From: Serripes groenlandicus
Lineage: Eukaryota > Mollusca > Bivalvia > Cardiida > Cardiidae
Direction of reading: 5' to 3'
NCBI GenBank assembly: GCA_031761405.1
Contig: JASEVX010000001.1
Location: forward strand, 26,202,261-26,266,260
Length of the DNA: 64,000 nt
A program made the position numbers and the translations under genes. Positions 14,101 through 29,100 of the stretch are shown here, piece by piece. Each line of letters opens with the position of its first letter. The first letter of the stretch is position 1. Under the pieces are notes generated by a model. That model was not told the DNA's origin, ran no database searches, and saw only the letters and a program-made list of their open reading frames with translations.

Positions 14101-17100
14101 TGAAATATCCTCTATGTAAATTTCACCGATCAATACAAAGTGTTTATATTTGCTTAATGTTACCTCATAATCGAATTGCATGTCTTTAATATACATATTT
14201 AAAGTTGTTTGTCCAAATTGCATGTCTAAGTCAATCTGGACAATGTGATGGCTCAGGCAAGACCCAATCTTTATTTCTGACATTCGAGCGTCTCATTGAC
14301 CTTAGAGGTACGGCCTTTGGTTTTGAATGTAACACATGAAGTCAATTATAAATACACATAGTTCCTGTTATTTAACCCTTTCTCACATACAGACGATTTC
14401 CGGCGCCTCTGCAGCAGACTACTTTTAAAAACATCGTGTCAAAAAAAGAAATTGCTCATAATGAACAATTTATCCTTTTGCTACAATGTTTTCATTTTTT
14501 TTTAAAAAATAATTGTTCATTCATAGCAGGCTTCCATATTTTATTTGATTACGTGTGTACAAAGTCGTCTGCTTCATATTTGTTGTATGTTCGAAAGGGT
14601 TGTAAGTTAAGTGTTGCCTGTAGCAGGTACAGCCAAGACAAGTTCCATTTTATTTTATTTGATCATTGACCTTGAATTTTGACCTAGAACTTTGATATAT
14701 AGTCTCGTCTCTTACATGTAACATATTGACCAATCAATTGTGTCGAAGGTTTTGAAATTCAAAATAACATTGTTAAAATGACGAACTCTATTTTACCGGT
14801 GTTTTACTTTTGTCTTTGAATAGTGACATTGAACATTAAGCCAACGTCTTAGTCCATTCAGATCGAATCTCTTTTATAAGTGTGCTTGGTAACATGTACT
14901 TGAACATCAATTAATAAATTCAAATTTATAAAGCCTGGACTTCACTTCTTTTTCCATTTTTGACACTTGACCCTAAAGTTTGATCTTAGTATTTTAGCTA
15001 TAGTCATTAATCGTTCAGGAGCTACATTATCTCAGCAAGATGAACAAAGTTTATTCGGACAAGCTCGGAAGGACGGAGGGACATTCGCACATACTCGCAA
15101 CAGCAATTGTGACGATTTTGTCTTGCTAGTCGCAAATGGGCTGAAACAAAAAATGTAACATCTGGAAAAGTGGTAGCTGGAAAAATAATGAAAACATTGT
15201 GGGAAAAAGCAAATTTATCGTTTGGACAATTTCACGTTTCTTATAATTTTTCTGATACCAAACGTGTCAGAAGTCGACAACATCCGGGACATACAAGTGT
15301 CATTTATGACGTAAATATTACTCACGTAATGTACACGTTTTTCCTTTCCATCCATTTATACATTGACACTGGTAACCAGCCACAAGGTCATTGCAGTTAC
15401 CTTGGTTACGACATGGGTTCGGGACACACTCGTTTTTGTCTGTAATTACAAAGTTATATATTAATAAATAAAATCTGAACAATGATGTCCTTTGTGTTCA
15501 AATATATAAACGTTTGAACACATGTTTTTTTAGTCAAATTAGTGCTTTGACTTACGATCACACGCATGGAACGACAAATGAAAAACAGATTACAAATAAA
15601 ATGCCTATACGTTCTTTTCCAAATGATACGGTTATTAAATACAATTTTCACTGGGGAATATTATAGAAAAGTTTTCTGATGTAGTATTAAAGTAAAGAAC
15701 GTTGGTCTCAACATACGAATAAACAGTTCGGTGATTTGAGCACATGCATGGTCTATTGCCAGGCTTTCAACAGTTTTTCATTCATTGCTCGGCGTTTCCT
15801 GGATATATAACCAGTGTCACTGGTAAGTGTACCCCGACACCTGTGCGTAGAACTATTCCTGGTATTCTGAAGCTCCAGCAGGAAAGACATTTTGGAATGA
15901 CCAAACCGGGGATCGAACCCTGAATTCTCCCGCCCTTGAGAGGGACGCTCTTACCACCACTCGGTAGCAATTGTAGAAACAGATCTGAAATCAGACACGA
16001 TATTTGAGTGTCTTCATTTTTCTTATTTCCATTACAGCTATGTTGAAGGCATGACATCCTATATATCCCTGTTCTATTTTAAAAATATGTTGATAAAGTT
16101 ATATAACCCTTAGAGTATACCCTAATGACGATCGTGAATGTCCTTTGATTTTGTTTGTTTGTTTTTTATTGACTCTCGCCGTGCATAATTAACTATTTGG
16201 CGAGCAGACAAAGTATGATACAAGAGAGTCCGGGTGCGATACCATAGCTGCTCTTTCTGAAAAGACACCTTGGTTCTTTTACGTGCCCGGTGTATAGCAA
16301 AGATACACGCGAGGTTATTTTTCCTGGAAATGACCAGTACTTGACCTCTAGTTGAATGGGAGAACCCCTTAAATTTCCAGAACCCGGACTGGGATTTGAG
16401 CCCCAAACATCTGGATTTTGATCTAGTGATACTTACTTATATTGCAAAGGGCGCCTTCCCAACCCTCGCTACAAATACACTGGAATGACTTGATGAGGTC
16501 AACGCAAGTACCCGAATTTTGGCAAGAAAAACTCGAGCAGTCGTCTATATCTGTAAAGTTAAAGTATTATTGAGCCGTTTAAGGCGAGTAGGGGTCAGTA
16601 AGGACCGACAGAGTGTCATCAGATCGCATGGCATTCTATGTATTCACATATTTTGATACATCTTTAAGCCTCAGTCAACAGAGAAGACTGGATGTGTCTG
16701 TGCATCCGCACACTTTCACCAGAGTTTCACTGCCGACTTTAAAAATAGTTTTAGATGTAATTTACAAAGAAGGATTAGACTCAACTCCCTGTATGTGATT
16801 CTAAAACTTGAATGCAGCACAACCCAATTCGCATAACGACTGTACTACAGAGTATTCAGTGTTTGACAAAACACTGCAGATTACATCCACCTTGCAGGTC
16901 ATATGGGAGCAGTTCATTTTCCATAGGCGAACATTGTAGCGTTTTGGGCTTTGACTCTTTTCCAACAATCGAAATAACCGAAAAACCTATATTCAATTAA
17001 AGTTCTTTCTTAAAACTACCATAAAAAGCACAAAAAGCTCAAACGTTGACTTTCCTTTTTTTTTTGAGCTTTGACATCCAATCCGGGAGTGTATTTTACT

Positions 17101-20100
17101 TTCAATTTCAGAAAATACATGTTGTCAATGTAGCTAAAAGAAAACAATGTTTTGATTACAAATCCGTCAGAGGGTATTCAACTTTATTAAAAACACTTTC
17201 AACTTTCAACAAAATAATTATTGGGAGACAACTTCAGTATTATGAATTCATCTGAAATTCCCTCGACCATATTGTCTGCCCGGTGCGCCGAACCGAATTG
17301 CTCCCCTTTGACCTTCACTTATATCATGGAGGCTAGCTAGTCCCAGTGACTTTTGTCAATTATTTGAAGACAATAATCCGGGTTGAATTAGGGTTGAAGT
17401 GTGTAAATCAAAGTATCAACATAGTCCAATTGTCTAGAACCTCAGCTGATCACACGTGTATCTAAGACGTCATTTTGAAAACAAAAGAATAAATCCGCTG
17501 CACTTACTTTTATGGCAGAAGTCTCCGGTAATATCCGGAGAAACCATGAGAAATCAGTAGTGTATTCAGAGTGTCTTAACAAACCGAGTGCTCTATGGGT
17601 GCTAGTCAAAAGCTGTTATTTTATTGGTTATTCGGCTAGCAGATGCCCGAGCATTAATGTGTCAGGACAATCTGAAAACGCCTCCAAGCTATACTTACTT
17701 TTATGACAAAAGTCTCCGGTAAAACCCGGACTACAAGAACATTCAAATCCTCCTCCGGGCTTACTGATACACAGTCCATGTCTACCGCAAATCTCAGAGG
17801 AGATTAGTTGTACCCCACCGACACTTGTATTACTTGGAATGGATATCGTACAGCTGTCAACGGCTGGAAAAAAGAGACGATGAGTATTGAACCAGGAGTC
17901 ATGAGTACGAACCTCGGATCCATCATTTACTCTTTCCGATTGTTGTCAACAGTTCATTGTGACTAGCACCATTCGTCTTTGAACAATGTGTCAAATAGGC
18001 TATGTATGAAGGTATCCCATTTGCAAGGGAAGAGTACACGAGCGAGAAATGCACGAAGCACGCGTAAGTTGAACTAGAGGCAGTGGTATAACTAAAATAC
18101 CGTTGAAAAGGGCGTTTAACTCCTATAAATAAACCAAACATGGATTTCGGGTAATACTTCTATAGCGGTCCGACGTGTTTTATGTACTGGCACTTGTAAA
18201 GAAAATCTAACATGCCTTAACAATCACGAAACAAAAGGTAATTTCTGATCTGACAAAATCAATTAACATTTAAGAGCCGCGCTAGGCATATTGTACTACG
18301 AGTATTGTAGCATCTCTGTGTCAGATTGACATACACATGAACAAAGTGGGGCTACACTTCTAGTTTTTCACAAGGTACTCTTCTAAATTTAGGTAGATAG
18401 TGAAGGCTCGCCGTTTATGGCCCTTCACGGTTCATATACTTACTGTCAATGGTCACTGTTTTGGGATGATCACAGTTCTTGCCCATGTAAGCTTCCGAAC
18501 AAAAACAGAAATAGTCGTCGTCCAATATATAGCACGTGGACTCGTGCTTGCACGGGTTTGGACTACAGGGATCAACGTCAATCTACAATAAACATCGATA
18601 AATAAAATAAGCCGTTGCTAGCCGAAAAAAGGATGGAACTTTGAAGTTCCTCGTGTAATCATATCGAAACTGGCAGGGTTATTCCTTCCTATGTTTTCTA
18701 AATATCCCAAACCTTTTAATCAAATCCTTTTTGTCTTGTCGTACAACCATCCTGGAGGTCGTTATAGATCAATAATGTACAATTTACAAGCAATGATATG
18801 ACATGATATCATTATTGCCATTTTATGCAAAAATAGGAAGAACGATTATCGTGTGAATTCAGTGGTTCGTTGTGATTTATTCGGCTAACAGATCGTTCAA
18901 GACTGGTAGAACTAACTATCATATAACGACATCTATGTAAGATACATCTCAATACATTCGTAACAAATTTGACGCTGTACTCTCCCGCAATTAAACCCCT
19001 AAGTAGTTTTACCTGACAGTTAAAGCCGCTGTATCCCTCCGCACATAGACAGGAGTATCCCGGTATGAGGTCTATACACGTGGCTTCGTTCATGCACGGG
19101 GTACTCTCACACTCGTGTACCTCGCGATGACAATCCTTGTCTTCATAGCCAGGCAGACAGATGCAGTAATAATCCGCGATTAAATCCTAAAATAAAATCG
19201 GAAAATGTGATGTCAGTTTTTAATTTTTTGAATTGTTAAACGCTCAGGTACCAGTATCGTAGCCTGTTAAGAAAATCAAAATCGCATTTTACTATTACAT
19301 AGAAGATTTCATTTTATAAAAAAAACCACTGAAAATATAATTGTTTTCACTATTAACTATAACATTAACCAGGTATAATTCCTTTTGGAAACCACTAAAC
19401 ATCACTAAGGTGAAACTTTGGTTCCAAAACAAAGTCGGGCACCATCAGCCTTGGAGGTGTGTCTCTATCAGCCAATGATAAATAGGATGAGTTTATATCA
19501 CCCAATGAAATATCTTGACACAAACTGAAATCTCTGACAACAAAAATGGCCACCTGTATCAGAAGAGAATATTTAGGCAGCCGATTTCAGCGAGATGCGT
19601 ATTCATGCAATTAACTTTCTGGTTTTATTCCAGGTAAAATCCATTACATATTATTGACCTATGATTGTATCGATTTTGAATGCTAAGAAACTGCCAGAAA
19701 CTCAACATATCATCGGGGTATGTCGAAACTACGGAGTCATGTTAGGTCGCTTCCAAATGACTGAATATATCACCACTATAAGTAATACATCAATGAATAG
19801 AAAAGAAGGGAATTCCTTAAATTAAAAAATAAATAGGAACATATTTCTTTTGAAGATTATGTACCAATGTAAACTCAAAGTAAACTATTTCAAAACAGTT
19901 GTGAGTTTGATTCTAACGGCATCTCAGATACTTACAACACAACGTCCGCCATTTTGACAGGTGACTCCTAAACAGTCATCTACATCTGAAAAAACAGTGA
20001 TAATATCTTGTTATACATTATTGACACACCTGTTTTACGGGCTTATTCGTATAAACGATCTTATATCCGAGACAGCTCAGTCAGTAACAATCCAATGGTC

Positions 20101-23100
20101 GTAAGTTAGATCACCAAATGTCGGCTATGCATTTCTTTTGGTGATTGACAAATGTAATTGTGACAAGCGTCGTTCGCCTTCAACCAACGGGCTAAATAGT
20201 ACATGTTTGAAGGTAGCCAGTTGCCTGAGAAGAAAGTGTTGTTGAGTCCTGGTGTGAGAAAGCCAAGAAACACGTGTCACGGTGAACTTGTCGCCGTGAT
20301 TTAACTGATAAACTGTGAAAATCAGTTTCCAATTCCAACCACTCAATCATAAACTAGAAAGATAAACTAACACATGAGAGTGGAGCAAACATAGTGGGTC
20401 TTCCAACATGGGTACTTGGTCCAATCCATAATATTTTACTCTGTGGTCAAACTTTGTGTTTGAGTGTCTGATTATTCAGAAGTAAATTCATTCTTGAAAT
20501 TGTCCTATCAGATGTCGTATTTGAGGTCCGAATTGAGAATCCATGAAGCGGACTTAGAATTGGATTCATAAACGTTGTACGAACTTGTCTCAGAATTTGA
20601 TGCTATATAAGCAAGTTTCTTCTACTCGATATGTTTAACATTCCATAAGTCACCAACATTCATTTAGAAATCGTTGAACATCTGTTTAGGAATAAGTAAG
20701 AATAGTACACAGTACCCGGTAATCTTTTTCACATGATCATTCTTTTTTTATAAAAAGAATAACTGAGTAACACAAAAGCGTTCACTTACTGACGTCACAA
20801 TTCTTGCCTTCCCACCCTGATTGGCACTCGCATTGGTAGTCGCCTACGAGATCTCGGCAAGTGAATGCGTTCACGCACGGGCGTCCTTCACACTCGTCGG
20901 CGTCAAGTTGACAATGCGGACCCTGCCACCCCTGCGGACACAGGCACTCGTAGCCATTGGTCTCGTCTATGCACGTACCGTGGTTCAAACATGGATAGGA
21001 TACACATTCGTTTATATCTATAAATATATCATGCAGATGTTTTTAAAGTTATCAAAGGGAGATAATAACACCAGATGATAGATACTCAATTACTATAATA
21101 AGTTTTTACGAAGTAAACGTTTCAAATCAGTTGCAAACTATTTTGTAATACCTATGACAATATTATTAACCAATAACTTCGTACAGACGACATATGACGC
21201 CTGCTGTTGCAGTCGACTTTTAAAAACATTGCAATAAAAGGTGAAATTGCTCAAAACGAGCAATTTTCACATTTATTGCAATATTTTCAACTCTTTATCA
21301 ATATAATTCTTTCAGTTTTCTAGATTGGTGAAATAGATCGTCTGATAATAGTAAAGCAGACGAACTATGAAAAGCCATGTGAAGTAATTGGTCAAATTGA
21401 TCTTTCCAGAAGTTAGGTATCCAACAGAAAACGATGCTCGTTATGACATTCTACCATGTTACTACCCAAGAAGAACCTTATTCTGCTTTATTGCCATTTT
21501 TGCTTTTTAATAGAACTACATGTTTTGTTTTGCCGTTCTGCAATGTTCCTTTATAAAATAACTAGAGGGTTGTTTTTCCTTTCTACTATTTTGATTTTCA
21601 ACACAAATATAAGTTTGTAGATGTGGATAATCGCTTCTCGCAATGTCCTTAATCTCGGTATTCGTTTGGCTTCACCAAAACATGTATGCATGATTACAAC
21701 AATTGCCAGATTTCAAAAGTAGCCAAATGCTTGTCGATCCCCTTTGACAGATGTTAAAATTGTACATTTAAAAATATTCCTGACATTTAAACCTATTGTG
21801 GATTCAAAAGCGACATCGACATATAACATATACACATAGAATACATTTCAAACTTAGCCTAGACATATTGCATTTTCAAAAGTTTCCTCGACATATTTAC
21901 CTATTTTACATTTCAAATGAAGCCTCGACATAATACCTATTACAATTTATTTCAAAAATGGCCTCGACATATTTACCTATTGTACAATTTGGACCAGTCC
22001 ATCCCGGGATACAATTACAGACGAACCCTGGATTGGTATCCACGCACGTACCGCCATGACGACAAGGGCTGCTCGAACATGGGTCATCTTCTAAAAAGGA
22101 AATATTCAAAGGACGGATGAATAAATATTATGATAAATCCCAGTAAGTTATTACACCATTCTAAATGTTCTAAAAAAAAAAACGCAAATTTATCGGATTT
22201 TTTTTTCTTAAAAGTTCTAAACATGTTTCGAACATGATAGAAACTTGAATCATCGATTACAAACTCGTTCGGTATAAAACAGGTAAGATAACCCATATAA
22301 ATAAACGAGATAGAGAAACGTTGATTGTCGAGTGTTCCGATTGTATGGATCAGAGAGTTGGTTGTATGTGCAATTTCGTTGGACAAAAGAAAACCGAGCA
22401 CGTTCTAATGACCATGTAACCGTAAGTCTAACCTGTGTTTAAAGACCACCAATTGGAAGAGAAAAATATGGTCTTTGTTCACAGGTGTTCTTTAATTATA
22501 TGGTCATTTATGCAGAAAATGAGTAATTGGGAAATTAAAAAAGTTTGCTTGCTATAAAAAGGGAGTTGCTAAACAAAGGTTGTCTTTAACAGGTTTGACT
22601 GTATATTGTCAATTCGAGACAACCTTTTAAGCGGTGTCGTCAGATCTAATATACGTACAGAGAAGTAAATATGGTCCAATTGTAATGAGATTGACATATT
22701 TCTTACCTATCTCACAGTTGTGTCCGGAGAATCCTTTAGGACATTCACACGTATAGTTATTGGGAGCACTGTTTATACAGAGGCCGTGGTTACGGCATGG
22801 TTTGTGACGACACGTGTTTAAATCTGAAATAATACGATACGTAAGTGTACACTTTTTTCAAAATAAGCACGACAAAAACACGTATATAAGTATATCCATT
22901 GCGATAAAAACGTATTCCATTCCAAACGGCTTATATTTCCTTTCGAAATGGCGAGGAATTACAAGCACTTTTATAAGATAAGGGTTTGTCTGTAAAGTTT
23001 AACTTTGTTCACTATACCTTTATCGCACAGAATATGTCCCCAGTTGAGATCGCAGTTACAGGTCCAGGGTGAGTTATTGCACGAGCCATGTTCACAGCCG

Positions 23101-26100
23101 GGATATGGAATACATTGGTCACACAGCGAACCTTGCCAACCGAACGAACACCTACAAGATCAATAACATAAATGAGACGTCCCAAGAGAAAACCAACATT
23201 ATGAACTCTGCGTAATGTATCGACCAAGATCAGACTGCGCAGTCCGCGAACGCTAATCCGGTCCGACACATTCCGTCTCAGGGGAATAGAGGTATAGAGT
23301 AATGATTCCTGAAACAGAAAATCTACAGGAGGCGAAAAGTGTCTGTCCTGGTTAACCTACGAGGTATGCTTAGGCTGATCCGGATCGATGCTTTACGCAG
23401 AGTCCACAAAATGTTGGTTTTCTCGTGGGACGGTCGAAATCATCATTAACTTTTACGTTACTATCCCCTAGAACTGATATACGCGATCTTTGAAGAAAGA
23501 TATATAGACTTTTACCAGCATACGTGCAATTTCATCTGGATCCACATTGTTTGCATCTCCTTTTTTCGAGAAGCCTCTGTTGAATGATATAGATTACAAT
23601 CAGACTAAATAAAGTCGATAATTAAATAAATTGTTTTGCGCTGAATACACAACAAGAAACAACCCATTCTCGAGCAAGTACTGCTCATTTCTATCGGTGA
23701 TTGAAGAAATAAATTGTCCTTATTAGTGAGAAAGACATTCAAAAGTAAATAAATAACAACGAGTAATACATGTAAATAGAACATTTTTAGGCGTTTAACC
23801 CTTTCACACACTCGACAAATCTCCAGCAGACGAGTTTGAAAGCATCTTGGCAGAACCATTGAAAATCATTTTAACCCTTTCCCACATACGGCATAACTAC
23901 AGCAGACGACTTCGTAAACAATTGAAGAAAACACAGAAAAACACTACAGACGACAGTTTTATTTTAATATAGATTTGAGCAATTTATTCATTTGCCACAA
24001 TGTTTTCAAAACTCGTCTGCTGTAGAGGTGTCAGAGAGCGTCTGTATATGAGAAAGGGTTAACTGAAAGTATTGACGTCGTGGAAGCTAACCCGGTAGAA
24101 CCGAAATGCACATATTCGACATTGATAATTCAGTTTTAGAAAAGTATTATATATCAAATTGTGCTTTAAAAAACGTTAATTATTATTATTGAATAAAGTT
24201 GAAAACAATGTGGTAAATTGCACTTTATGTATCACATTGTTTTGAAAAGTATTCTGCTGCAGAGGCTTCAACAAAGGTTTGTATTTGGCAAATGGTTAAA
24301 TAGACAACGTAACCAGTGTTACTTACCTACATTCTCCTGGGCGGTCACATGACCCATGTAGAGCATGGCATCCTGTTTTGCATATCGCTTAAATATAAGA
24401 AATTGACATACATTAACTTATTTAAAAGTGTGGTCTTCAACACAAAGAATATAAAGTATATGATAACAAGTGATACTAGTTTGTCTTTGACATGCTGAAT
24501 ACGTCTGCATCCCGACACAGAAATGTGTGGAATTATCTCAAATCATATAGCACGATTCGACCTAAAAACCTTTATGTAAGGGAGTACGCGACACAATTAA
24601 GAGCTTTGAGAAATGCCGTCCGTTTTAAAGCGGATTTATATGTATGAATGCAGCGATATTCTAAATGCAAAGATATAAAACGTGATAAGATACTTTTAGA
24701 ATTGTCTGCTTTTTAAAGAACCTGAAGAACAAAACGTAACATGGTGAATTGCTTTTCCTCACAATATTTTAAAATAAAATCTGCTGCAGAGTCGTATGTA
24801 TCAAGTATTTCTTTTTTTATCGGAAGCTATCCATGAGTATTTCTCCCAGACCCCTACCTATGTCACACTCGGCACCTAGCCAGCCCTCCATGCAGACCTT
24901 GTCACCATTCATATTGCAGGTATAATGTCCGAGTCTATCGTTGTGCGGGCGGCAGAATTTGGAGCAAGTTGTGTTGTAATAGTGCGCATCGCAGATTACC
25001 CGGATTCTGTAATGGAGATGAGATGTAAAGCGATAAGTATTTCCTTGGTAACATTATATATATTTAGAGTCCAACCTGTGCTTAAAGACCATCCATAGGA
25101 AGAGAAGAAGCTGGTATTTAAGAAGTCTTATTGATTAGTAGATTTGTTTTATTTGGGTTTTACTCCGTGTTTCCAACATTTCAGTTATATTACGGCGACA
25201 GTCCAATTATTCATGATCCCTCGGTAAACAGACCGGTATTGGGTTAGGACATGTGCTTTGCCGAAGGACAAACCATTATAACCGTTGTATAGTAGATGTG
25301 AAGTGCTAGGGATACCAATAAAACGCAAACATATTAAGGATAAATCCGTGATTTGAATGACATTGTACAGAGTGCTTTGAGACACCTTCGCCAACTCTGA
25401 CTGTCACTTTCAGCAGCTTGTTAAATGTTTAACCCTTTCCCACATACAACAATTCTGCAGCAGACGATTTTGACCATATTTTGTCAAAAAATGGAAAATC
25501 TCCATAATTGAATGGATAACCTATGACTAAAAGTGGAAAACATTGTGGCAAAAGGGGAAATTGGTCATTTTGAGTAATTTCTACTTTTGTCACTATGTTT
25601 TCAAAAAGCCGTCTGCTGCAGATGCGTCAGAAAGCGTCTATATAATAGAAAGGGTTAATATAATTATGTGTAGTTTATTGCTAAAAGTGTGTATTATATC
25701 TATATGCAAAGTCTTCTTTTCTACCACTGGTACTCTTAGTTAATAATGGACTTTCAAAGATCCAAATGTAACTAAAAAGAGTTTACATTTTAAGAAATAT
25801 TTGCACTTCATTGTTTTCCCTATTATGCTTAATTAGCTATACCTGTATACTAGACTTGCCGTGGGTCCGTTATGGGTCAATGTGTGCCAGGACTGGCCGG
25901 GAAGTATAATACCGGAATGGGCTGACCTCTCTATCACACGATTTTGTTGTACTGTAGAGAAAAAGAAATATGTTATATTTACGAAGGAACGAATAATTGA
26001 AGAAACCCTCCTGTAGTTGATATTTTTATGCCCGAATAGTGTGTTGAGACAAAATGGACCATGTCGGTTAAGTTTTGGTTTCAACTTACATGTATTTATT

Positions 26101-29100
26101 TTACATCGATTGCGAAACGAAGGTTAACCCTTTCCCTCATACGACACTCCTGCAGCAGACGACTTTGAACATATTTTGTCAAAATATAGAAAATATCTAT
26201 AGTTAAATGGATAACCTATGACTAAAAGTGGAAAACATTGTGGCAAAAGGAGAAATTGCTCGTATTGAGCAATTTCTTCTTTTGTCACTATGTTTTCAAA
26301 ACGCCGTCTGCTGCAGAGGCGTCAGAAAGCGTCAATATGAGGGAAAGGATTAAGCTTACATTAATCATGCTCGATGTTTTGTCATCAACCAACGTGGTTA
26401 CTTAGTCAGAAGTGAGACAAACGATCAAATATTAAAATAGAACTAGTAATTATAATGACACCGACATTAGAGCAGCCGATTTCTGACAAATATGGGGGGA
26501 AATGTTTCTCTACTAATTGGTGCAACAATAGCTCCATCCCTTCTCCACATATAACAACGCATCGGAAACAGACGACTTTGAAATGATGAAAAACAATGGA
26601 AAATCTCTATGAATAAAAGAACATTTATTGCATAAAGTTGAAAACATTGTGGCAAAAGGAATGAATGAATGTATATTGTTTTATGGCGCATCGACAGCTA
26701 AGGTCATTTAGCGCGCAATTAAATTTAATTATTCATGATCCCTGGGTAAACAAACCAGTACTAGGCTAGAAAATGTGCCTTGCCAAAGGGCACTCCACCA
26801 TGACCGTAGTGCCGCGACTGGGGATCGAACCCGGGACACCCGGTTTCGAAATCCCCGACGCTAACCACTCGACCACAGCGGATTCCTTTGTGGCAAAAGG
26901 AGAAATTGCTCAAAACGAGCAAGTAGTCCTTTTTTCACAATGTTTTCATTTTTTTCAAAGTGATTTCAAAGTCGTCTGCAGCAGATTTGTTGTATGATGA
27001 TAAGGGTTAGATCCGCTAGACAACTGTGTGGGTTTTCTTTTTATAAAAAATAAAATAAAATCAATTTTCTCAGCAGCAGTAAATTACGCGTTAAACGGTA
27101 GGCTTGAATGAATTTCACCCATACCTCATATCAACATATTTTATTTCATCTCTTTTACATGTTTCATAGATATCATATATATACGAAAAAACTTAAGAAA
27201 ATTGATAATTATGATTAAAAATATTTTTCTACCAAATAAGTCATTCATTGAAAAAAAAATACGCTTTTCATGCACTATTTTCTTTTCAAAAAGACTTCTA
27301 TACTAAAGAAAGGTTAACATTTTTACACATACAACACATCTGCAGCAGACGACTTTGAAAACATCTGAGCTAAAACACGGAAAATCTTTATAAATGAAAA
27401 TGTATTATTATTAATTAGAATTGAAAACATTGTGACTAAAGGCGAAATTTCTCATCGTGAGGAAAGTCTTCTTCTGTCGCAATGTTTTCAAAATGTAGTC
27501 TGCTGCAGTGACACCAGGAAGCGTTTGTGTGTGGGAAAGGTTTAACTCTTTTGCTGCCAAAGGCAATTAAAGGCTTTAGGCAAGCAGTGCAGATTCAGGT
27601 GAGACAAGCCCATAACCAGGTGTCTCTCTTTAACCCTTTCCCTCATACGACAATTCTGCAGCAGCCGACTTTGAACATATTTTGTCAAAAAATGGAAAAT
27701 CTCCATAATTGAATGGATAACCTATGACAAAAAGTGGAAAACATTGTGACAAAAGCAGAAATTGCACGTTTTGTGCAATTTCTTCTTTTGTCACTATGTT
27801 TTCAAAACGCCGTCTGCTGCAGAGGCGTCAAAAAGCGTCTACAAAATGTCTTGTTGGACGAAACATTGAGTGGTCCAATTTTCAACCGTAGAAGAGTCGA
27901 CTTTGTGAATTTTGGCATTGAAAAGGGTTAAGAAGCTAATTCAATAGTGCATCTACCCAGGGGAATAGCGCCTATCAAATTAAGATTATTTGATAATTTA
28001 GATAATGCTAGGAACCATTAGGGAAGAATTTAAAATGTCAATAAAAGTTCCCAGTGTTTTTGTCTTAAGTGAACGGGGTCCAATTACACCAACCTTACTT
28101 AGTACTAAATAATACTTAAATACTTAAATACTTAAATACTTAAAAGCGTATTTTATCATGTTTTGCTTCCCTAATAAAATGAAAAAATATTTCATTTCTG
28201 AGCAAGTATTGTTACTTATGTTTTCTTAGTCATTTACTTAAATACATACCACCATTCATGTTTTACAAAATTTAAGGGAAAACAAATGATGAAATATGTT
28301 TAACGCTAACTAAGTAAGGTTGATTGAATTGGACCCAGATACCTCAGCACTTAGCATCGTGTTTTCTGTTAAAATAGTTAATGACATATTTTTCTCCCCG
28401 GCATAGCCACATACAGCTCATTGTGCGGTTATGCAACCGGTTGAACCCCCGCCCGCCACTCAACGCGCGCTGAACAATTTTCTTCCTTTTGTCACACTGT
28501 TTTCAATATTTATTTTTAAAATAATTTAACTATTTTTTTGAAGTTTTTCATATTTTTGCCAAGATATTTCCATAGCCCTCTGCTGCAGATTTGTTGTTTG
28601 TGGGAAAGGGTTAAACTAGTTTAGTTTGGTCAGACAGCACTCTCACTACCGAGGCAAGTGCTCAAACGAGCGCCGACTGTATTTAGAATAATGTTTTTTT
28701 TTTTTTTTTGTTACTCAGAAGTGTATAATACATAACCACACATGAGGGGCGTTCGTTTAATTTTGTTATTTAAACGCTTCCGTAAAGAACGGCAGTGTGT
28801 AGCACCATGAACATGCGGCAGCTTTGACGAGCCAAGTGTACTTGGTATTGTACGTTTTAGTGTTCTTAAGTCGTTAATAGGAAAGTCTTCTTTTATGCTT
28901 TCGAAAAATGGATTTATGTTTCTGTTTTGGAGGGAATAAAGAGAAAAACACTTTTGTTTTACATATTTTCTAAAAAACATGTTACAATATTTAACGGAAG
29001 CCCCTCGTAATGCATTTTCAAAATTCAGATCTGCTTAACTGAAACTGCACACACTAATTCTTTAAACCGGAAGCTAAACCATTATAATAAAGATGATTGA

